DNA of 64,000 bases, from assembly GCF_958979055.1 (NCBI RefSeq), contig NC_084887.1:10256501-10320500 (forward strand). The letters run 5' to 3'. Of the stretch, positions 1 through 13,003 are shown piece after piece. Under the pieces are notes generated by a model. The model was not told the origin of the DNA. It did not search any database and saw nothing but the letters and a program-made list of their open reading frames with translations. This stretch comes from Alnus glutinosa. Taxonomy: Eukaryota; Streptophyta; Magnoliopsida; Fagales; Betulaceae. The position numbers and the translations under genes were made by a program. How positions within the stretch are numbered: position 1 is the first letter of the stretch; each line of letters opens with the position of its first letter.

Positions 1-2511
1 GAAGATGCGTAGGAAGACCTCAACAGTTTGGACCCATTTTGATGAACTTCTTTCTTCAGATTCAAATGACACAAGGATATGAACAAAATGCAAGTTTTGT
101 GATTATAAATATATAGCTAACAGTTCACATGGAATTGGAAATCTACAGAAGCATGTGAAGGTTTGTGAGGGGAAAAATGATCATGATATTCAGCAATGCT
201 TCTATCTAGAGATCAAGGAACTCTATCAGTAAGTGCCTCAAAATTTTGTCCTAAAAGATATAGAGAAATGTTGGTTGGTACGATTATTAAGCATGACTTG
301 TCTTTTTTATATGTTGAATATGATGGTGTAAAAAAAATACATAGATACTTGCGTAGTGATGTACCATTAATTAGTAGAAATACTGTTAAGGCTGATTTGA
401 TTAAGATGCATATGTTGGAGAAACAAAAAGTTAAGTCTTTGTTAAATGTTTGTTCTTAGAGGATTAGTTTGACATCTGATTTGTGGACTTCTTTGACAAC
501 CGATGGGTGTATTTGCCTTACTGCACATTTTATTGACAAAAATTGGGTATTATCTAAAAAGGTGTTAAGCTTTTCATTCATGCCACCACCATATAATGGT
601 GCATCTTTGCTTGAAAAGATATATAGTTTGCTAGAAAAGTGGAAAAATATTTTTTCTATAACATTAGATAATGCTTCTGCAAATGATTTGTATGTTATGA
701 ATCTCAAACCAAAATTAAACATGAAGAAAGCCCTTCCTTGTGAAGGTGAGTTGTTTCATATGCGTTGTTGTGCCCATATTCTTAATTTGATAGTGCAAGA
801 TGGATTGAAATAGATCACTGATGCTATCCAAAAGATTCGAGATAGTGTTAAGTATTTAGATGATCACAAATGAGAAAACAAAGTTTTCTTCAGGCTGCTA
901 GTCAAATGTCATTGGATAGTAACCAAAGGGTTAAGACAAGATGTGCCAACTAGATGGAATTCGACATATTTTATGCTTGAGAGTGCAATTCATTCTAGGC
1001 GTGCTTTTACTTATTTGGGGATGACTGATAAAAACTATATGTTTTGTCCTAATGCACTTGAGTGGGAAAAGGTGAATGATATCAGTAGTTTCTTGGGTTG
1101 CTTTTATCGTGCTACATGTGCTTTTTTTTTGTACCAAATATCCCACAGCCAATCTATACTTTCCCATAGTTGCATTGATTTATCTGAACTTGAAGCAAGA
1201 ACTTGTGAGCGAAGATGGGTATAGGAGATTAATGGTAAGTTAAATAATCTCTAAATTTGAAAAATATTGGTTAGAATTCAGTTTAGTGTTGGCCATTACA
1301 GTTGTCTTAAATCCTCGTATCAAGCTGTGCCTTGTAAAGTACTATTATATGAAGATTTATGGAGCTAAATCTCAAGAGTATGAGAATGTGACGAAAACAT
1401 TAACCAAACTTTGATGGAGTATAGTGCTCCTACGACTTCAAGCTCCACATTTGTTCAACCCCAAGAAGACTCAGATTGAGAAAAGGTGAATAATATTACA
1501 AGTTTCTTAGCTTGTTAGTAACTTAGTATATATACTCATAACCATTTACTAATTTTATGTTTATTTTATCTCTTTTCATGTAGGATTTTCTAGCAGATGG
1601 AGTCTATGCTGATGCACAAAAGACTTAATTAGAACTTTATTTGGATGAACCCAAGTATTTGGATAAGATTACGACATTTGACATCTTTTCATTTGGAAAT
1701 GAAGTGAATTTCGCTATCCTGAAGTAGCTGTTATGGCTCGTGATATTTTGAGTATTCCTATTTCTACTATTGCTTCAGAATCCACTTTTAGTATTGGTGG
1801 ACGTGTAATTGATCAGTATAGGAATTCACTCAAGCTTGATATTGTTGAGACATTGGTTTGGACTAGAAATTGGTTATATGGAGAGCAAGGTAATATTAGT
1901 TATTTGCTATTTAATTTCTTCATTTACTTGTATTTTTTTTATCTTACTTTAATGACATTAATTTCTTTCATCTTTTGATATAGAACAAACTTTAATGAAG
2001 GTGGATAACGAAGAAGATGATGTTTTGACATTGGATAGTATCAGTTCCTGTGACATTCCAAGTTCATCTGGAAAATGAGCATATTTGTGGGTCATTCAAG
2101 AGTGGACAATATGGGTAAAAAATGGGAACCCAATTTGTATTTGTAAATTTGTAATGATGATTTTTTATTATTATTTTTGGTTATTTGATTAGACAATTAA
2201 GCATATTAAGTGATTTGGTGCTAGCCTACTAGGCGTTTAATTTCTAGAGATGAATTGGTAAAACTATTATTATTTCATTTAAATACCAAAAAAAAAAAAA
2301 AATCACTTTTAACCTAAATGAATTCAACGACATTATGCCAAACGGGTTTCACGAGTCATGTCGGGTGACCCGTGAAAATTACTGTGTCGTGTCGTGTCTA
2401 GGGCTCTGACCCGTTAACATAAACGGGTTATGTTTGGGTCTACCTTAAACAGGTCGTGGGCCCCCACGAGTTGTAAACGGGTCGACCCGCAAACCCGTTT
2501 TGTCAGCCTTA
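1..2511 (+). mobile_element. hAT DNA transposon, 3' portion with right terminal repeat
   Basis: The window opens inside a hAT element; its left end lies outside. The right end is a GC-rich subterminal block (about 2338-2511) full of CGGGTT/ACCCGT motifs, ending ACCCGTTTTGTCAGCCTTA. Its reverse complement, TAAGGCTGACAAAACGGGT, resembles the left terminus TAGGGCTGGCAAAACGGGT of the element at 22975. The eight bases after it (gcaatgat, 2512-2519) would be the target duplication, but the left copy cannot be checked. The element carries a decayed transposase. Confidence 0.8.
2..2078 (+). pseudogene. hAT transposase (BED zinc finger, RICESLEEPER-like), decayed
   Basis: The reading frames give a full hAT transposase plan in order. 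A BED-type zinc finger lies at about 89-165 (CKFC ... QKHVKVC). The RNase H-like core follows at 466-813 (SDLWTS, TLDNASAND, then RCCAHILNLIVQDGL). DVPTRWNSTYFML is at about 938-980, a VLAITVVLNPRIKL segment at about 1285-1330, and the C-terminal dimerisation region (ARDILSIPISTIASESTFS) at 1733-1889. An intron at 1890-1983 (GTAATA...ATAG, phase 1) joins the last two exons, and the reading then ends in SSSGK-stop at 2078. There are in-frame stops (about 86-88, 457-459, 811-813, 871-873) and several frameshifts, so it cannot make an active protein. In life the enzyme would cut and paste the element using the terminal repeat to its right. Confidence 0.9.
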
Positions 2512-2519
2512 GCAATGAT

Positions 2520-4713
2520 AGAGTTTGGCTTAATGTTATCCCAAATTTTCTTTTTCCTGTACTGAACTCAGAGCAACAGTCTCTGGTTGTTTAGGGCTTT
2601 TTAGGCTCTAGTTTGTAATCTTGGTTATGCATTGAAATATGTATCAGTGATATTTTATTTAAAAAGAAAAAAGATTTTGTTTATTTTGCTCTTTATATTT
2701 TTTCGAATGTTCAAAATTATATTAATTTTATTTGTATTCAAATATAATATCAAACCAACAATATTAGAAATTTATGCTAATTTTTAATTAATGCTTTAAT
2801 AATAGAATCCAAGTTTTCTTTTTGCTACTCTTTTTCTTTATACTTTTTTTTTTATTTTAAACTACATGTATAGGAACAAATACTTGAACATGTTTTAAAA
2901 TTTGATTTAACATGTTCAGTAACATACTAGTGTACCTTTAGTATGATAGATTGTTTTATACACATTTTTTAATCTATAACAAAAAGCACTATAGAAATAC
3001 ATTTAAATTTTAAAATTAAATTATAACAAAGAATCCAGCACATAACACGGGTTATGTGCTAGTTTTGATAAAGGTGAAACCCACAAGAACTAAATTTATT
3101 ACTTTTAAAATTCGAGAGTTTTTATTTTTTCTTTATGGTAAACCATAGGAGATCAAATTTGTCTTTTAAGCCTATATATAATGCCCACTAGGAGAATGAT
3201 GTTGTAGATTCATGTAATAGTTCAAGATTGTTAAATTGATATAAAATTTGAATATTACATCTTTTATTTTTTTTGAAAATATAAGAATCTTTATTAAAAT
3301 AAACTCCAATCACCTAGGGTCAAAAATGACTCCCTAGATATAATACTACAGTTATTTTTGAGTGCTCCATTGCCACATTTGGACTTCTGCTCTTGAGTAG
3401 TTCTGGTTATTCCCTTCCAATTTTGGGGGGATGGGGTCCAGATTTTTATGGGTCAGCTGAAACCACCAAGTTATGATCCAAATTCCAGACTTACAATCCA
3501 ACCACTGCTATTAGGCCCAGATAAGCTTTAATTTGAAATCTTTGGAAAAATATGTGTCGGTAAGTTATGTTTCGAGTCCATTTGAATTTGTGATTTTAAA
3601 AAATTATAGTTAAACGGTTGATAGAATCACTATTTAACGTTTAAAATCATAATTTCGATTTTAAAAAAAAGCAACTCATTGCTTCCCGTTTGAAAATGTA
3701 AATTTTTTCTACTTTTTCTAAGCCGAAATTATTTTAAAAACGCACTCCCAAACAATAATTTTTTACGATTTAGTTTAAAATTGTATTTTTTATTTATAAA
3801 ATCGCAATACCAAATACACCTATCAATTGCTATTTACTTGCTCAAAGAGAAGGACTTATAAATCGCTAATGACTTGTTTGGATGTGTGATTTTTTGAAAA
3901 ATTGTGAATGCCGAAAGAATTTATTTTTTGAAATTATATTTGATTGGTTTAGAAAACTTGAGACAAAATTTTATTTTATTTTTTAAAAAAATAGATAAAA
4001 TCTAAGTAGAATTTAAATTCTAAAAAATAATATTTAAAATATTGAAGAATAGAGTTCACCCAAACATGCCTTTAACTGTTGCTTTAATTGTGAGGGAGAG
4101 AGACGCTTGTAGGTCAAAAAAAAAAAAAAAAAGTTGAGTAGGTAGACGTGGGAATTTGATTATTCGTAGGTTAAAAAATGACAGAAAGGAAAGAAGTTAT
4201 GTATGCATGTGGATGCTATGCGCCCTTTATGCATGTTGTCCTTAGAATGAATCTATCCTATCCCGAGGTTTCTATTAATCAACTTTAATAGGGACCACAA
4301 TCATTCAACAACATATAAATTGTCTTATAAAATTTAAACAACGACGATTAGGGAAATGAGTAGCTCATAATTTTAATTTTTTTTTTTTTAAAAAAAACAA
4401 GATAATATATATATTAAGTTCATCATTTATAAAAAAAAAAACCAAAAGAAGTCTAAAATGTAAAGCAGATGTCATAGACGGTCATTACAAAAACATCATT
4501 TGCATGTGTGCTGTTATGAGCAGACTCAGTAAAGTACAAATGCAGATGTAGTTACTAAAATTTACTATCAACAAAGTGTGAATGCATATACAAAATAAAG
4601 GTATTATCTGTTCATATAGTATGATTTATACCCTTACAATAGGGTATGACTTATCAATTATGAGCAACTGATGCCATAGATGCTCAAATAATAATAATAA
4701 TAATAAAAAAAAT
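2520..4713. other. Geneless AT-rich stretch
   Basis: I see no convincing coding region, RNA gene or element boundary. The first 180 bases, ending in an A-rich run near 2665-2680, loosely resemble a retroposon 3' tail but lack recognisable coding sequence. The rest is AT-rich with homopolymer runs. Confidence 0.5.
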
Positions 4714-5173
4714 GGAGAACTTCACTTAAGGGTATTGAGCTTTCACCATTTTTGAAATAAGGTACTTAAACTTCAAACCGTCTTAATTTAGGGTATTTAT
4801 TTTTCAGAAAATCTTAATTAGGGATCCCTCTGTCAGGATTTTTTTGTTAAATCATATAAAAATTTCCGAAATACCTCTCATTTTTTAGAAAAAAAAAAAG
4901 AAAAAAAAAACTGTTAGGATTTAGGTCTTGTTTAGAATTTAACAAAATTTCCAAGAATATTCATACCTGAAATTTTGAAAAATTTTATAAATTATTTTTA
5001 AAAAATAAACACTGGTATTTTGTGTAATAGGATTTAACGAAAAGTCCTAACATAGGACCCCTAATTGAGACTTTTCGAAAAATAGATATCTTAAATTGAG
5101 ATGATTTGAAGTTCAGGCATATCTTCTTTAAAATTAAATGGTGAAAGTTCAGTATTCTTAAGTGAAATTATCC
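4714..5173. mobile_element. Foldback MITE, about 460 bp
   Basis: The two ends are imperfect inverted repeats. The left begins GGAGAACTTCACTTAAGG, and the right end read on the other strand begins GGATAATTTCACTTAAGA. Similarity continues inward through TTTCACCATTT and the AAT(T)AGGG(A/G)TCC segment. There is no coding sequence. The flanks are A-rich, so the target duplication, and hence the superfamily, is uncertain. Confidence 0.65.
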
Positions 5174-6900
5174 ATAAAAAAAAATATATAAATAAAAATA
5201 AGAACCAGGGTGATTTAACTTGTACACCACCCCTTTTTTTATTTTTTATTTTTTTTTAAAAATCTATATTTTTGTGCTCGTTTCAAGCTGACAATGATGT
5301 ATCACATAAAAGCAACGTAATAATTAACCCTGTGTTTTGTTATATATTATTTTGTTGTTCTTTTTAATGAAGACCTTGGCTTTTACCCTACGAAAGGAAA
5401 AAAAAAAAAAAAAATGATAAAGGCTAAAAATTCCATAACCTGGGGTCCACAAGTTGTCAATGGGATCGATGCGAAACATGATACACGTTGTAATAAAGAG
5501 TAATATCCTAAATTGCAAAGCCAATATTCTGCTCAGTTAAAAAGTTAATTGGTATATATATATATATTTTGATATAGTATTTCTTAAGTATGTTTATGGC
5601 ATGAAAACTTTGCCTCGAACTACCACCAAAATCTAAGCAAGCTGTACTTAAATGGCAGTACTGTTGCGTAATGTGATGATCATCCTGATGGTTTTTTTGA
5701 ACGGAAATTTCATTGCATAAGAGGTTTGAAGGCAAATACAACAGCCCGAAGGCCAATAAACCAGTCTCGAAATCTACAACACAAGCTCGGATCTTGATGA
5801 TTATAACAAAAAGAGAACAAAGTCAAGATAATTAAACCTCCCTCCTAAGTACGCACCTTTAATTAATAGTCACGGGAAGAAAAAAAATGCACATTATATA
5901 ATTCTTGTAACATATTAATGTCAAGTATTTCTTGGAGATGGAGAATCTCTTGAAGTTGTGAAACTCACATGTTTTGAACAATTTAAAAATATGACCCGGT
6001 ACACATGTTCGTCCGAATTTTATAAAAATTCGAAACAATCTAATAACAAAGGATCACAATCCATATTTTGACATTCTAATTAATATAAGATTTTAGACTT
6101 TTTGGTCGAAGATATATAAGGCTTTGTTCGTTAATTTTGACATAAATGTTTTTGGAAAACGTTTTTCTTATTTTTTGGTGTTTAGTAGAAAATCTTAGTC
6201 AAATTAAAAACATTTTCAATTGACCAGGAAATTGAAACTCCCATTAATTTCCATAAAATGATTTTATTTTTTTATTTTTTTTAATTGTAAACCATTTTTT
6301 CGAGTTTGAGTTTCTCATTCTCAAATTGTCGGACCAGTACTGTCGGAAGCCACTGGAATTTGTCCGAAGTTGTCGGGTCGCCGCTTGAATTTGTTGGACC
6401 ACCGTCGGAAGCCTATGGGCACTGGAGTTCACTGGACCGTACCACGACCGTCGTAAGCTGCCGAACCGCTGCTATAGTTTTGCTATCCCTAATTTTCCGT
6501 ACAAAGTTAAACGCCAAAAGAAAAAAAAAAAAATCAAGATATATAATCTGAAAAATAGTTTCGTTGAAAATGTTTAAAACACGAAAACAATTGGAGCCTA
6601 ACAATATATGGAGTCTAAAGCAACCAGAGAGCAATATCATGACATCTGGTATGCGCATGTTAGAAAGTCGTTGTCCTGGTTTAGGTATACATAGAGCCAA
6701 TAGTCTTGGGTTTGATTAGTTGTTACTGCTTCCTATAAACTTGTAATGAGAAGGACCATCTTTATTCAATCCTCTTCCTTTCTTTTCCTTTTGCCCTCAC
6801 AAATCCAGGGCACTTTCATTTCAAATACGATATATATATATATATATATGTTTGTTTTTTCCTAGCTGGTCAGTGGATGATATATAAACGGCAACCATGA
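5174..6900. other. Geneless AT-rich stretch
   Basis: No gene recognised. It contains poly-A/T runs, a short AT microsatellite near 6830-6849 and a locally GC-richer patch at about 6330-6480 of repeated CGG/CCG words. No family similarity is visible in any frame. Confidence 0.5.
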
Positions 6901-7410
6901 AATGATGAGTTCCTGGGAAATATCATATCATATATATAGATGTGCATATATAATTAATTTGAAGCAGAAAATATTCAGCAGGTTATTGTGTCTACACCAA
7001 CATTAAGATCGAAGAAGATTGAAAAGGATCGAGAGTGCCAATATTTCAGAAAAGAGAGGTTTCTTCACTTGCATGAGAAGTCTACGTGAAGGAATAGAAT
7101 TGCTATATAATTAATATATGGCCTTTTATTTTCTTTTTCTTTTTCTTTTTCTTTTATTGGTTAGTTTTATTCCGGAATAATTCATATTTTAGCTTTAGGT
7201 ACACTCTACGACGACATAGGACCTAAAATCTCAATCTCTCTCTTTCTCATATTTGGTTGCCCCATCGCAACTCAAACCCTTTTCCCAACTTTTGTTTTTT
7301 GTTTAAGATTTGAACCCGTTTTAACAAATTAAATCTCCCTTTATTCTTCTACAAGTTTTTATACTTCTATAATATATGCAAGCAAAACCAAACTTAAGAT
7401 CCAAGCAACA

Positions 7411-7453
<43 letters not shown>

Positions 7454-7784
7454 AAGTTGCTATATTTCTGAAAATTTGATTTTCAATTTGATTTTTTAGT
7501 TCTCTCTCTGTCTCTCTCTCATAGAAATTAAGACAAGGAGGGAAGGGAGGATTGGAAAAGTAGAGGACTAAAAAGCGAGGTGGAAGAATTTAATTCCTTC
7601 CCAACCCTCAAGAAGAACATGCATGAGGGGAGCGAGGTAGCAAGCTTTAGAAGAGACAAGTTTGCTTTTCATTCCTTTTAAATATTCCCATCTCTCTCTA
7701 TTCTTAGGATTTTGTATGTTCGAACGTCGTCCAAGAAAGAAAGATCCACTGTGGAATGACCAAAAGAGGAACCTACACAAGGAA
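6901..7784 (+). promoter_or_regulatory. Upstream and 5' leader region of the NAC gene
   Basis: This lies directly before the NAC start codon. It holds a CT microsatellite at 7414-7452 and a second CT-rich run at about 7500-7520. Such runs are common in plant 5' leaders and core promoters. The transcription start cannot be placed from sequence alone, and I could not identify a convincing TATA box. Confidence 0.35.
7414..7452. repeat. (CT)n microsatellite
   Basis: Uninterrupted CT dinucleotide run about 370 bases upstream of the NAC start codon, probably in the promoter or 5' UTR. Confidence 0.95.
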
Positions 7785-9854
7785 ATGACTCATTGCGATG
7801 ACCAAATAATCATTCCTGCAAAATCCAAAGATAATCTTATTCGAGCTTGTCCATCATGCGGTCATCAGATCAAATGCCAAGATAAGCAGGTTCTAAATAA
7901 ATTTCAATCTCTCTCTCGAGCTCTTATATATTGTTCCAATATCATTTATATTTTTTAGGGTAAATCAGATTTTCATGAGTTTTACCAGCTAGCTTCTTTA
8001 GTGCATGTGTTATATACACACATATATATAAAATAATCATAAAAAAAGAACTAAAATATATATATATATACAGACTGGACTTCATGATTTGCCGGGGCTA
8101 CCTGCGGGTGTGAAGTTTGATCCAACTGATCAAGAAATTCTTGAACATTTGGAGGGGAAGGTGCAGTCTGATGACTCTGATGCTTGTGCTCACCCTCTCA
8201 TCGATGAGTTCATCCCTACAATTCAAGGAGAGAATGGAATTTGTTACACCCACCCAGAGAAGTTGCCAGGTGAATAATTACAATGACCCAAATTTCATTG
8301 TTTTTTTGTTTTTGTTTAATCATGCATGTTAGCTTCATTTGTTTTCACAATTATTGCTAAATTCTTTGTTTAAAACCCCATATTAATCGATCGTAAGTAA
8401 AGTACATGTATCAACTTAATTTTCCGTTTGTTTTTGCATGGGGAATTAAACAAACAACACCATGCACATACTTAGAACTCTAGAGTCTAGCTAGACCTTA
8501 TTTTAACAATGTAATTTATTTTTTATTTTTTTAATTGTTTTTTCTGACTTGTTTAATTTGAATTGCAACGACAAATTAAATTACGGTAGTTGATAATTCA
8601 TATGATATCAGTCTTCCAGGTTCAAGTTAGACTGGTTTAATTGTATAACATCTTCAGCATGACAATTAAGTGCGATTAATTTCTCGAAATTCAGTAAATT
8701 TCTTATCCAATGAAGCTTTAATTATTAGATTGCGTGGTAGAATATGATATAAATGACGACAATTATCTGAAGGAAAAGACCTCTAGTCTCCCATAGAAAT
8801 ATATATATATGCAAAACCCACTCAATCAATTCCATTGAAAAGTTAATCTATCTCTTTTGTTTGAAAAACCCCCGGCAACTAACATGCACTAGTATGTAGC
8901 ATTTCCCATTATAAATGAATAAACCTTCCAACTATTTAACCAAATGGCATTTATGTAGCCTCTTTAAAAAAAAAAACCCTTCAATTAATTACCTTAGTAA
9001 GACAAGGTAAGATATATAGTGTCTTGGAAGCATCTGTTTAAGTATTAATTAAATTATTTATTATACTATTTTCTATTAGTTTAAGTTTTTTTGGAATAAG
9101 TGATAATTTAACATGGTATCAAAACAAATGTTTAAATTATGTTTCCGTTATTCACCTTCTATTTGAATTAAATATTTCATGTGTTGAATTAATTAAGTTC
9201 ACAAATAAAAAGAAATGTTATATATCATTTTCTATCCATTTAAGCTTTTAAGATATACAAGTGGTGAAACACATTGTTAATGCGTAATATTATTTGATGC
9301 TCCATTAATGTGATAATGCAGGAGTAAGCAAAGATGGCTTGGTCCGCCACTTCTTTCACCGACCTTCCAAAGCGTACACGACCGGAACACGGAAAAGGAG
9401 AAAGGTGCACACGGACATGGAAGGCGGTGAGACCCGGTGGCACAAAACAGGAAAGACTCGGCCAATTTCCGCCGGCGGCAAGGTGAAAGGGTTCAAAAAG
9501 ATACTTGTGCTCTACACCAACTATGGGAAGCAAAGAAAGCCTGAAAAGACAAATTGGGTAATGCACCAATACCACATCGGTAATAATGAAGAAGAGAAAG
9601 ATGGAGAGTTAGTGGTGTCAAAAGTTTTCTACCAAACACAACCGAGACAATGCGGTTCCTTCATTAAGGACTCACTTTCTTCAAAATTGAAGGGACAAAA
9701 TGGGCATGAGGGTGGTCTTAGAAACAATGCACTTTTTGAGTACTATAATTCTTCTTTGATATCCTTTGATCAGGGCAGCCAAAATAGGGCAAGCAGCACT
9801 CCTCAGCTACTTTCTCATTTTGCAGTCCATGATGGGTCTTCGTTTGTTTCTTGA
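7785..9854 (+). CDS. NAC073: NAC transcription factor, SND2/NAC073-like (3 exons)
   Basis: Exons are 7785-7889, 8074-8269 and 9322-9854. The introns, 7890-8073 (phase 0) and 8270-9321 (phase 1), both have GT-AG ends, and the joined frame is 277 residues. I chose this start because it gives MTHCDD, close to the conserved N terminus of this NAC branch; an earlier in-frame ATG at 7662 would add 41 unlikely residues. Visible features: a Cys-rich N-terminal patch (CPSCGH, about residues 23-28), then the NAC domain with [76 protein letters not shown] and [14 protein letters not shown]. The tail is poorly conserved and polar, as expected for an activation region. Known for the family: SND2/SND3 proteins are nuclear DNA-binding activators of secondary-wall genes in fibres and vessels. 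Length is slightly below the roughly 300 residues usual. No defects seen. It could instead be the close paralogue SND3/NAC010. Confidence 0.9.
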
Positions 9855-9933
9855 AAGAAAGATCAAGGGAGGACAAAAAGGTGGGGAATAAGGAGGACGA
9901 TATCATGCATGTATAGCTAAAGATTAGGCTATA

Positions 9934-9966
<33 letters not shown>

Positions 9967-10150
9967 TTGTCTGGTTTTTTAGAGTCTAGTTCATGGTTTC
10001 TACAGGTCAGAAAATGTACATTCAAAGGGGCCGGGTAATGTCCGCTTGATGCCAGTGCTGACTTTAGTCGAATGGATTTTAACTTTGTCTTTGTTATTTG
10101 ATGTGCACTTTTCTTATATGACTCCTTGTAATGATTAAAATAAAAGTATA
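9855..10150 (+). other. Probable NAC 3' UTR with CT microsatellite
   Basis: It follows the NAC stop codon. A CT run lies at 9935-9965, and an AATAAA-like signal (AAAATAAAAG) at about 10137-10146 could serve polyadenylation. Placement is inference. Confidence 0.35.
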
Positions 10151-10210
10151 AAATTATTGTACTTGTTAATAGGAACAACTCTTTTTAGTTCTCTATAATC
10201 GAGTAGAGTG

Positions 10211-10214
<4 letters not shown>

Positions 10215-10263
<49 letters not shown>
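10215..10263. repeat. (TA)n microsatellite
   Basis: A run of about 24 TA dinucleotides. Confidence 0.95.
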
Positions 10264-10265
<2 letters not shown>

Positions 10266-12786
10266 AAGAAATTCTAAAGGATATAGAAATATAAAAAGCA
10301 ATAGTGGAAATAAAAGAAATAGACAAAAAAATTTACGTACGTGATTTGGTGTATGACCTCCGTCCACATAATAAATTCTTAAGGCTACATCGTGCTCTTA
10401 TTCCTTAATAAGTTTACAATATAAAATGCTCTATTTTTAGAGCTTATAAATGAAATATAATTTTAAACAAATTCCTTAATTTATGGTGATTCAATCTCAT
10501 CAAATCATCATTGAATCTTAAAATTAGACTAATTTAATCTTCATCAAAGATAATACAATCCTCCTCAAATTCTTAATTTTAGGGTAGTTCAAATATATAT
10601 ATATATATATGGTTTTTCTTTCTAATTAAGTTTGAAGAGCCAAAGGAAACTTAATGCATGGCAATGTCACAATCATCTGGATTAGCACATGAACAGTTCA
10701 AGATTAGCTAGTTTAATTTGTAGGCCTTGGAGGGGAACAGGGGATTTGGGCCTGGCATGAACCCAACTCTAAATGCCGGGAGCTCCAACATTAACCATCA
10801 AACTTAGCCAAACTTGATCCGTGAGATTTCAGTCTTTGATGTTTACCAATTTGCAATAAGTTTCTTATGATTTAAAAAATGACTGTTGTAAGCGTAAGTG
10901 AGAAATAACTTCTCATCCCAACGCGCCCCTCCACCATTTCCATCGGCGCGCCCTCGCTCCCTGTAGCCATTGACCGTTTCATCTTCCGACATCTACATGC
11001 CGGCACGTGGATCTCAAGCATTTGCGCATAGATCTAACCCTTAGGCGATTGGATCTTATGCACCGGCCCACGTACTCCTCACCTTCCTCTGCTCCACTTG
11101 TTGTTGAAGCTGCTAATTTTTGGGTCTTTTTTACTGTCTTTCTGTTTCTGTATCTTTTTGTTCCTTGGGTTTTTGTCTCCTTGCTTTTTTGTTGCTTGAT
11201 CTTGTTTTCGGAGACGGGTACGTGTTCCTTATTGGCAAATTTTGTTCAGATTCTAGCAATGCGATTTCCCCTTCAACCGCCTTTCGATCATTGTTGTTGC
11301 CAAATATGTGCATGGGGTAGGGTTGAAGAATATTTTGAGTGTCATGCCCCTGTCTGCGTTCTTTAGGATTCGGGTAAGGTTGAAGGGTCTCAAGACGGTC
11401 ATGCCCCTACCTGTGCTTTCTGTTTTGGTGTTTTCACCTCTTTATCTAGCCCCTATTGATAGGACCAGATCATTTTTTTTTGACTCATTTTCTACCGTTT
11501 ATTTGTATTTGTTGTACTGTTATTTCCGTTTTGGGTTTGTTGCCGGAGAACCCACCCCTTTGTTTAGGCCTTCCACTCTCTCTTCCTCTTGAATCAAGAA
11601 TAGAAAAGACCCTTCCTTATAACATTTTCCTCGTATTCAATTATAAAAAAAAAAAAAATACCAATAATAATAAGACATATGTCCCATTTGATAAAAAAAT
11701 ATAAAAGAAAAACAACTTAATATATATATATATATATAGAAAATAAGGTGTCAGAAGAAGCAATAGTCTGTGCATAAGTCCACTGCCGACAAATTACCAA
11801 CGGCCTAGCCTGGCTCTAATGACACGATAGGAGAATGGTATTAATATGTAAAAGTTTTCTAAACATCGCTAAGTTGTTGGAAAGAATTGCTAATTTTTCG
11901 ACATTTTATAAACGCTGTTAATCATTCATTTAGCAAAACACTAATAAACAAAGAAATAAAACTGGTTGAATTACCGTACCATCATATTACTAAATATAAG
12001 CTACATAACCATGCAGAAAATGTTCAGATAGCAAGCAATTATCTACAAATGCTTGATTTTCAAGGAAAAATAAAAAATAAAAAAGATCTGTCCAAGCATC
12101 CAAACATTTGCTCAGTACATTCTTCCCAAATAGTCATGAGAACATTACAGCAACGACCATCTGTCCAAATTAATAGTCATTACTCAAAGAGCTATTACGC
12201 CTCATCGTCCTCATACTAACCCTCGTCCTCATTGTCTGCAATTGAACATTAAAAACAAAGAAATATTAAAAAAAAAAAAATCAAATTGTGCAATCAACAA
12301 ATATTTGAAAAGATTATATAAACACGAAAGGAGTATAAAAGAAAGGTTAATGAAATTTGTACACACAATATGCATACAAATAACACGTACATTTAGCTAT
12401 GACAAAAGAGTTTACCACAAGCACAGAGCTTGAGAGTGAGAGGTTCAGTTCCTAACAAGAATACACTAAAAAAAATGTGTGTAACGACCACACCCAATCC
12501 ACAATAAAATGAGGCAAAAGATGAAAAACACAACCACCAAAAGCAACAAACAAAATCAATCTGACGCTCAGATTGGATTTCAATTCAAAAAAGGAAATGG
12601 GAAAAAAAGGGAAATGATAAACAGAAAATTGAAGCATATCAACTACAAGCTAGCAGTGTAGTGAGGGTGAAAGCTTACCTGGACAAGGGAGAGAGAGAGA
12701 GAGAGAGAGAGAGAAAGATTAGGCTTTAGGGGTTTTACAACCCAACTGCCAACACACTCAAGAGTGTAAAAGTAGTGTAATCCACC
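10264..12786. other. Geneless stretch with a GC-richer island
   Basis: No gene recognised. The 10920-11600 part is less AT-rich than its surroundings and has open frames of up to 119 codons, but they overlap in several frames, resemble no family I know, and end in an A-rich tail at 11644-11659. That tail hints at an old retroposon. A GA microsatellite sits at 12688-12714. Confidence 0.4.
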
Positions 12787-12927
12787 CGGGAAATGCTGGT
12801 GTTCCCACCAGCCTCCCACCCCCATCCCACCACACCCTACGTGAAAAAACTGAAAATGAAATTATTAAATAAAAAAATAAAATCACTTAGGGTGAGTGGG
12901 ATGTTGGTGGGAACACCGCCATTTTCC
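12787..12927. mobile_element. Small MITE, 141 bp
   Basis: The ends form an inverted repeat of about 45 bases. The left has GGTGTTCCCACCAGCCTCCCAC; the right, read on the other strand, has GGTGTTCCCACCAACATCCCAC. Flanks are AATCCACC (12779-12786) and AATCCACA (12928-12935), a 7-of-8 match. This suggests an 8-bp target duplication and a hAT-type origin. Confidence 0.7.
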
Positions 12928-13003
12928 AATCCACAAACATTCATTACATTCCTATTGCTACAAATTTAAAGAACTTTGCTTTGGTGCTTAAAAAAAAAAG
13001 AAA

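Noticed and set aside
6119..6600. Possible MITE with TTTGTTCG/GGCTCC ends
   Set aside because: The inverted similarity is weak and patchy and no target duplication was found.
11007..11592. Overlapping plus-strand ORFs of up to 119 codons
   Set aside because: Three frames overlap, composition is low-complexity, and there is no recognisable domain or splice structure. Probably chance ORFs in a GC-richer island.
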